A DNA stretch of 61,069 nucleotides from an uncultured SAR86 cluster bacterium (GTDB lineage: Bacteria > Pseudomonadota > Gammaproteobacteria > Magnimaribacterales > Magnimaribacteraceae). The number at the start of each line of letters is the position of its first letter. Position 1 is the stretch's first letter. The position numbers and the translations under genes are program-made. The notes under the pieces were generated by a model, which searched no databases, was not told where the DNA came from, and was given only the letters and a program-made list of their open reading frames with translations. This document shows, piece by piece, positions 56,403 through 61,069 of this stretch. The stretch is from positions 1-61,069 of the forward strand of contig CALJGK010000060.1 in assembly GCA_938075195.1 (NCBI GenBank), in the 5' to 3' direction.

Positions 56403-57422
56403 TTAATCTTCTTTATTAATCGCGTCCATTACTTGTTTTTCTATTGTCTCTAATAATTTAGGATTCTCCTTTAAGAATTCAATAGAATTAGCTTTACCCT
56501 GACCTATCTTATCGCCATTGTAACTATACCAAGCACCTGCCTTTTCAATGATGTCTAGATCAGATCCTTTATCGATCAGTTCACCAAGACGGTTTATTCC
56601 TTTGTTGTAAAGAATTTGAAATTCTGCTTGTTTAAAAGGCGGCGATACTTTATTTTTGACAACCTTTACTCTTGTTTCATTACCCACTGCCTCGTCCCCA
56701 TCTTTGACAGTTCCTATTCTTCTGATGTCCATTCTCACTGATGCATAAAATTTTAATGCATTGCCGCCGGCTGTAGTCTCAGGACTACCGAACATAACAC
56801 CTATCTTATGACGAATCTGATTAATAAAAATAACCAAAGTATCTGATTTTTTAACATTACCAGTTATTTTCCTAAGAGCTTGCGACATAAGCCTTGCTTG
56901 AAGGCCTACATGATGATCGCCCATTTCCCCTTCTATTTCAGCTTTCGGTACTAATGCAGCGACAGAATCAATCACCAATATATCTATACCTCCTGACGAG
57001 ACCATGATATCTGCGACCTCTAAAGCTTGTTCACCAGTATCTGGTTGCGAGACCAAAAGCTCGTCTACATTGACTCCAAGCTTCTCGGCATATATTGGAT
57101 CAAGTGCATGTTCTGCATCGATAAAAGCAGCAGTTCCACCAAGTTTTTGACATTGAGCTATGACCTCTAATGTTAATGTTGTTTTCCCAGAAGATTCTGG
57201 GCCATAAATCTCTACTATTCTTCCTCTAGGTAAGCCTCCTATGCCAAGAGCTATATCGAGACCTAAAGAACCTGTTGGGATAGCTGGTATCTTTTCATGT
57301 TTCTTATCCCCCATGCGCATGACAGTTCCAGAACCAAACTGCCTCTCTATTTGGCCTAAAGCACTATCTAATGATTTTGATTTGTCTACTTCTTTAATGT
57401 CTGTCACCTTTTTTTGAGCCAT
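56403..57422 (-). CDS. recA: recombinase RecA
   Basis: A 339-residue RecA with the Walker A box [28 protein letters not shown], the [14 protein letters not shown] Walker B region and the [12 protein letters not shown] segment. It binds ssDNA for recombination and triggers LexA cleavage. It has AGGAG before the ATG, a TATAAT promoter element (57455-57450) and a LexA box upstream. pncC precedes it, as in E. coli. Confidence 0.98.
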   Translation of the reverse strand: MAQKKVTDIKEVDKSKSLDSALGQIERQFGSGTVMRMGDKKHEKIPAIPTGSLGLDIALGIGGLPRGRIVEIYGPESSGKTTLTLEVIAQCQKLGGTAAFIDAEHALDPIYAEKLGVNVDELLVSQPDTGEQALEVADIMVSSGGIDILVIDSVAALVPKAEIEGEMGDHHVGLQARLMSQALRKITGNVKKSDTLVIFINQIRHKIGVMFGSPETTAGGNALKFYASVRMDIRRIGTVKDGDEAVGNETRVKVVKNKVSPPFKQAEFQILYNKGINRLGELIDKGSDLDIIEKAGAWYSYNGDKIGQGKANSIEFLKENPKLLETIEKQVMDAINKED

Positions 57423-57462
57423 AATATTTCTCCTATTAGAATATTATGCATTATACAAAATA

Positions 57463-57478
57463 CTGTATAAATAAACAG
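57463..57478. promoter_or_regulatory. LexA (SOS) box of recA
   Basis: CTGTATAAATAAACAG fits the gammaproteobacterial LexA consensus CTG-N10-CAG with an AT-rich centre. Flanking bases extend the palindrome (ATACTGT and ACAGTAT). It overlaps the expected -35 region, 8 bp before TATAAT (57455-57450), so LexA bound here would block recA transcription. Confidence 0.85.
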
Positions 57479-57492
57479 TATTATTTATATTA

Positions 57493-58005
57493 TTATTTCA
57501 ATAACTCTATGGCCCCTTCTAAGCCTTTAATTACAGTCTTATACCTTACTTCGTTTCTGTTGCCTTTAAAGAGAAAAGTCAATTTTTTAGCCTTGTTTCC
57601 TTTCAACTTCCAAGCTATGCATACGGTACCAACCGGCCTATCAGCAGTTCCTCCTCCAGGGCCTGCTATACCACTTATAGCAATTCCAAGGTCAGCATAG
57701 CTTTCGTCTAATGCTCCTGTAACCATCTCATCTACAACTTCTTCGCTAACGGCTCCGAAAGACTTAAGAGTGTCTTTGGATACACCCAATATCTTATGTT
57801 TAGAAATATTTGAATATGTTATGAAACTACAACTAAACCACGCTGAACTTCCAGGAACTGAGACTATTGATTGAGAAAGCAGACCTCCCGTACAGGACTC
57901 TGCAGAAGTAAAAAACATTTTGTTTTTCTGCAAAAGAGCGCCTAAATCAGCGCTAAGAATTTCTAAATTATTTAATTCCAATTTATAAAATATATTAATA
58001 AGCAT
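57493..58005 (-). CDS. pncC: nicotinamide-nucleotide amidohydrolase PncC (CinA C-terminal domain)
   Basis: A 170-residue stand-alone CinA C-terminal domain with TSAESCTGGLLSQSIVSVPGSSAWF and AISGIAGPGGGTADRPVGTVCIAW. PncC deamidates nicotinamide mononucleotide in pyridine nucleotide recycling. It lies 70 bp before recA, the conserved pncC-recA order; mutS is not between fdxA and pncC as it is in pseudomonads. Confidence 0.95.
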   Translation of the reverse strand: MLINIFYKLELNNLEILSADLGALLQKNKMFFTSAESCTGGLLSQSIVSVPGSSAWFSCSFITYSNISKHKILGVSKDTLKSFGAVSEEVVDEMVTGALDESYADLGIAISGIAGPGGGTADRPVGTVCIAWKLKGNKAKKLTFLFKGNRNEVRYKTVIKGLEGAIELLK

Positions 58006-58075
58006 TAAATCAGAAATGATATGTTTGTCTAGTTGGTGGTTACTGAAATATACGTTAAATGATAAAATGTTTTAA

Positions 58076-58399
58076 ATGGCTTTTATCGTTGGTGACGCTT
58101 GTGTCAAATGCAAATTAACAGACTGCGTTGAGGTGTGTCCTGTTGATTGCTTTTATGAAGGACCAAATATGCTTGTGATCAATCCTGATGAGTGCATAGA
58201 CTGCGCATTGTGTGAACCAGAGTGTCCAATTGACGCTATTTATTCCGAGGACGAAGTTCCGGATAACCAATTAAAGTATATTGAACTAAATGCTGAGCTT
58301 TGCATGGAATGGCCTAATATTGTCGAGCAAAAGGATCCCCTACCAGATTCTGATCAATGGAAAGAAGTAGAGGATAAGTTTGAAATGATAGAGCGCTAG
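58076..58399 (+). CDS. fdxA: seven-iron ferredoxin FdxA
   Basis: A 107-residue 3Fe-4S/4Fe-4S ferredoxin. The cluster cysteines are in [19 protein letters not shown] and [15 protein letters not shown], and the C-terminal tail is typical of the family. No Shine-Dalgarno precedes the ATG; a TAAAAT (58063-58068) lies seven bases upstream, so the transcript may be leaderless. It overlaps the convergent DUF368 gene by 4 bp. Confidence 0.96.
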   Translation: MAFIVGDACVKCKLTDCVEVCPVDCFYEGPNMLVINPDECIDCALCEPECPIDAIYSEDEVPDNQLKYIELNAELCMEWPNIVEQKDPLPDSDQWKEVEDKFEMIER

Positions 58400-59208
58400 C
58401 CTTTTCCTAGGTATTTAAAGAACAAAACCAAAACTACCCCCAAGAAAGAACCAATAAAGAAAGGTTGTGGGTCAGACGCATATATTATGTCCATTGATTG
58501 ATTCTGCCAAATGAGCGGAATACAAAATATGATCAAACCAAAAAATACAGACAGGAGCAAAGCTTGTTGCTTTTCATAAAGCAGCTTTATTACTCTGACT
58601 ATACTTAATAAACCCATAACTGCACCGCTCAAGAAGATCAGTATGATTTCCATATCCAAATCTCTCACTGCCCCCAATACAAACGAGTATGTTCCTAATA
58701 GAAGAAGAATGAAACTGCCTGATATTCCTGGAACAACTAGAGCAGTAACTGCAAAGAAACCTGAAAAAAATAAGTACCAAGGACCAATACTAATCATTTC
58801 CCTACTGGGCATGACATACAGAAAACTGCAGATAATTAAAGAAATAATAAGCCCAATAAAAAACGATCTAGATAATTTTGGTTTTAAAGGCTCGATAAAA
58901 ACAGAGCAAAACAACAGAGAAGACAGAAAAGATTTAAATGCTAAGGGATATGCATCCATAGTTAATAGAATAAAAGCAGAAAGAGAGTAAATTGAAAGCA
59001 ACATACCCATAAACAAAATACTTATGAAATTGCCATCAATTCTACTCCAAGCTAGATTTAATTTTCTTTCGAGCAAAAGATGGATAAGTTCGTAATCAAA
59101 GTTTGAAATCGCTTTAATCAATCTTTCGTAAACTCCTAAAATTAGAGCTACAGTTCCGCCAGATATTCCTGGTATGACTTCGGCGATACCCATAGCCATG
59201 CCTCTCAT
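58396..59208 (-). CDS. DUF368 family membrane protein (candidate polyprenyl-phosphate transporter)
   Basis: A 270-residue protein with about eight membrane segments and the two repeated motifs [21 protein letters not shown] and [18 protein letters not shown], which mark the DUF368 family. Some members recycle undecaprenyl phosphate across the membrane. MurJ in this window also works on that lipid cycle. It lies 29 bp after pcm, where nlpD and rpoS are found in relatives. Confidence 0.88.
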   Translation of the reverse strand: MRGMAMGIAEVIPGISGGTVALILGVYERLIKAISNFDYELIHLLLERKLNLAWSRIDGNFISILFMGMLLSIYSLSAFILLTMDAYPLAFKSFLSSLLFCSVFIEPLKPKLSRSFFIGLIISLIICSFLYVMPSREMISIGPWYLFFSGFFAVTALVVPGISGSFILLLLGTYSFVLGAVRDLDMEIILIFLSGAVMGLLSIVRVIKLLYEKQQALLLSVFFGLIIFCIPLIWQNQSMDIIYASDPQPFFIGSFLGVVLVLFFKYLGKG

Positions 59209-59237
59209 GAATATTGAAATTTTACTATTCTTGATAA

Positions 59238-59921
59238 TTATGAAACTACTCCCTTGAGTAAGGGAACAAATAAAACTTCTTCAAGCTTCTCTTCTACAAA
59301 AATTTCTTTTGAAGTTCTCTTTATGAGCGTGAGAATTTGTTTATTACTATCACCAACTGGAATAATTAATTTTCCTCCTACATTAAGCTTCTCTTTTAAA
59401 GACTGAGGAATTTCAAGAGGCGCTGCTGCAGATAAAATCGCATCATATTTCTGATCTCCAAGTTTATTTCCATCATCCACCATGAACTCCACATTATTAA
59501 CCTTTAATTGCTTAAGAGTTTTCTTGGCTTTATCTTGAAGCGGCTCTATCCGCTCAACAGAAGTGACTTTTTTAGAAAAAATTGCCAGCAGATATGTTTG
59601 ATAGCCACAACCAGTTCCAATTTCTAAAGTTTTCTTTAGGGGAACTTCTGCTAACCGATCTTCAGAAACTAAAGCCTCTGTCATTCGCGCAACTATATAA
59701 GGTTGAGAAATTGTTTGCTGGTATCCTATTGGTAAGGCTAGGTCTTCATATGCTCTTGTAGAAAGAGCCTCATCTAAAAAAAGATGTCTAGGGCTATCTC
59801 TCATTGCCTCAAGTACCCTTACATCAGAAATACCTTTTGCAGTGAGTCTTTCGATAAGCCTTTGCCTAGTTCTCAATGAAGTCATCCCCTGCCCTTGGAG
59901 TAATTCTTTATCTAAGCTCAT
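59238..59921 (-). CDS. pcm: protein-L-isoaspartate O-methyltransferase
   Basis: A 227-residue SAM-dependent enzyme that repairs isoaspartate in aged proteins. Seen are GYQQTISQPYIVARMTEAL, the SAM motif LEIGTGCGYQTYLLA and the YDAILSAAAP segment. Its ATG overlaps the surE stop in an ATGA junction. The alternative Met13 is less likely given this coupling. Confidence 0.95.
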   Translation of the reverse strand: MSLDKELLQGQGMTSLRTRQRLIERLTAKGISDVRVLEAMRDSPRHLFLDEALSTRAYEDLALPIGYQQTISQPYIVARMTEALVSEDRLAEVPLKKTLEIGTGCGYQTYLLAIFSKKVTSVERIEPLQDKAKKTLKQLKVNNVEFMVDDGNKLGDQKYDAILSAAAPLEIPQSLKEKLNVGGKLIIPVGDSNKQILTLIKRTSKEIFVEEKLEEVLFVPLLKGVVS

Positions 59922-60685
59922 TTCTTTTGAAGGTTAAAATTTATATTGGGTTCAGTTTTATAGGAAAATTCAGGATAAATAGGAGAGATAGAAATAGTAT
60001 TATTCTTAAGAATGCTTATATCTGAATTAGATGCATTGGGAGGACAATTATCTCTGTGAGAGGTCCAATAAGTTACTTGGTCATCTTTTTCCTTGTCAAC
60101 ATGAGGGGGGTTTCTCTTTCCCCATTTACCAATTGACGTAATCTCATAATCCATATCTTCGGAGAATACTTTATTAGGAGTATTAATATTAAGAACAATA
60201 GAGGAGTCAATTAAACTGAGATCATAATTTTTAATAAGATCTAGAACCACTTTTGCAGCAGTATCATAATTTGGGTCCATAAAACTTTCTGAGCCTGGTT
60301 GATGGAACGCAGCAGCAGATACAGCAATAGAAGGATAAGTTAACCATCTTCCTTCCAGGGCCGCACCAACAGTTCCAGAATAGAGAAGATCTTCTCCCAT
60401 ATTAGCCCCAAGATTAATACCGCTGATAACCAAATCAGGTGTCCATGGAGCAAGTTCGTGTATCCCAAGATAAACACAATCTGCGGGCTTGCCTGTAACG
60501 GAAACAAAACCATTATTATGCAATTTAGCTTTCATTGGTTGATTGACTGTTATAGAACAACCCGCTCCGCTATGATTCGTTTCTGGTGCTACAACAAATA
60601 AATCTGCTACATCCTTAAGAGTTTCGTATAGAGCTTCTAGGCCCGGCGCATCATAACCATCATCGTTTGAGAGTAGTATTTTCAT
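59918..60685 (-). CDS. surE: 5'/3'-nucleotidase SurE
   Basis: A 255-residue survival protein with the metal-site start ILLSNDDGYDAPGLEAL, VAPETNHSGAGCSITV and SGINLGANMGEDLLYSGTVGAA. It dephosphorylates nucleoside monophosphates and short polyphosphate. It lies 15 bp after ispF; truD, usually between them, is absent. Confidence 0.97.
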   Translation of the reverse strand: MKILLSNDDGYDAPGLEALYETLKDVADLFVVAPETNHSGAGCSITVNQPMKAKLHNNGFVSVTGKPADCVYLGIHELAPWTPDLVISGINLGANMGEDLLYSGTVGAALEGRWLTYPSIAVSAAAFHQPGSESFMDPNYDTAAKVVLDLIKNYDLSLIDSSIVLNINTPNKVFSEDMDYEITSIGKWGKRNPPHVDKEKDDQVTYWTSHRDNCPPNASNSDISILKNNTISISPIYPEFSYKTEPNINFNLQKK

Positions 60686-60700
60686 TATTCTAATATTTTC

Positions 60701-61069
60701 TTATTCAATTAAGCTTATACAGTGGCAAGAGATTCCTTGTAACTTTCCTTCAAACCCCAGGCCATCAGTAGTAGTAGCCTTACAACTAATTTTATTAATA
60801 TCTATCTCGAGGATACCAGATAAATTTTTTCTTATTATATCTCTGTGAGGTATTATTTTAGGAACTTCACCTACATATGTAATATCTATATTAACTATAG
60901 AAAAGTTATCTCTCTTTAGTTTTTCCATAATAGTAAGCAACATAGATACACTTGAAATGTCTTTTAAAGATTCATCTTCACTAGGAAAATAAGCTCCCAG
61001 GTCTCCATAAGCAGCTGCTCCAAGAAGTGAATCAATCAAAGCATGAATAATTATATCTCCGTCGGAATG
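60701..61069 (-). CDS. ispF: 2-C-methyl-D-erythritol 2,4-cyclodiphosphate synthase IspF, C-terminal part
   Basis: The frame runs off the window. The visible 122 residues begin HSDGDIIIHALIDSLLGAAAYGDLG, which holds the metal-binding His and Asp of IspF, and end with KATTTDGLGFEGKLQGISCH. An internal Met is not the start; about 35 N-terminal residues lie outside. It acts in the MEP pathway upstream of IspG (24851). Confidence 0.95.
   Translation of the reverse strand, partial: HSDGDIIIHALIDSLLGAAAYGDLGAYFPSEDESLKDISSVSMLLTIMEKLKRDNFSIVNIDITYVGEVPKIIPHRDIIRKNLSGILEIDINKISCKATTTDGLGFEGKLQGISCHCISLIE

Noticed and set aside
1-61069. Search for CRISPR repeats, insertion sequences, integrase genes, att sites and prophage genes.
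   Set aside because: No repeat array, transposase or complete recombinase was seen. The integrase-like domain at 33827 is part of a metabolic gene, and tRNA-Lys shows no flanking duplicate of its 3' end.

Overview
The window is about 61 kb of AT-rich, densely packed bacterial chromosome. It has no gap over 300 bp without a gene, no insertion sequence, no CRISPR array and no rRNA. Gene order is gammaproteobacterial: ndk-rodZ-ispG-hisS-yfgM-bamB-der, iscRSUA-fdx-iscX, dapA-bamC-purC, fmdB-aspS-yebC-(..)-ybgC-tolQRAB-pal-cpoB-tRNA-Lys, and ispF-surE-pcm-(..)-fdxA-pncC-recA. Many blocks lack genes that normally sit inside them (hscBA, ruvCAB, truD, nlpD, rpoS, mutS, recX). Low GC, overlapping genes and missing members suggest a streamlined marine gammaproteobacterium, SAR86-like. 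That placement is inference from synteny; no marker phylogeny was run.

Layout. 1-4063 (minus): the N-terminal part of murJ, msrB, a membrane fatty acid desaturase, an FG-GAP/VCBS beta-propeller protein and a serine beta-lactamase-fold hydrolase. 4091-7252 (minus): a self-contained unit of four secreted ~240-residue proteins of unknown function, with a palindrome-containing promoter, a leader hairpin and a strong terminator. 7262-10671: hexapeptide acyltransferase, MATE exporter, tusA and a zinc-independent MDR reductase. 10672-16944 (minus): sdhCDAB-sucCD-enoyl-CoA hydratase, covering two steps of the TCA cycle. 17030-27205 (minus): ndk-rodZ-ispG-hisS-yfgM-bamB-der, ending in an S9 peptidase and an MFS transporter. 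27337-30560 (minus): a CoA-acylating-type aldehyde dehydrogenase and a ThDP-dependent acetolactate-synthase-like enzyme. 30596-33630 (minus): an ISC Fe-S operon without hscBA, under a recognisable IscR site.

33827-38712 (plus): a three-gene 2-oxoacid oxidoreductase. Its GltD-like flavoprotein subunit carries an N-terminal domain resembling the arm-binding domain of phage integrases. 38715-45817: purC-bamC-dapA, bcp, perM, bepA, hinT, two DUF genes and crcB. 45825-53743 (minus): tRNA-Lys(UUU) behind the Tol-Pal block, with a small PD-(D/E)XK nuclease exactly where ruvCAB is expected, then yebC, aspS and an fmdB-like gene without cysteines. 53863-61069: a short prolyl-tRNA synthetase without the editing insertion, a thiolase, recA with a LexA box, pncC, fdxA, a DUF368 transporter, pcm, surE and the C-terminal part of ispF.

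The strongest candidates for something undescribed are the four-gene secreted cluster at 4131-7138, the integrase-domain/oxidoreductase fusion at 33827, and the nuclease replacing ruvCAB at 50521-50937. The ISC operon adds a matched pair of changes: hscBA is absent and the chaperone-recognition motif of IscU is altered.
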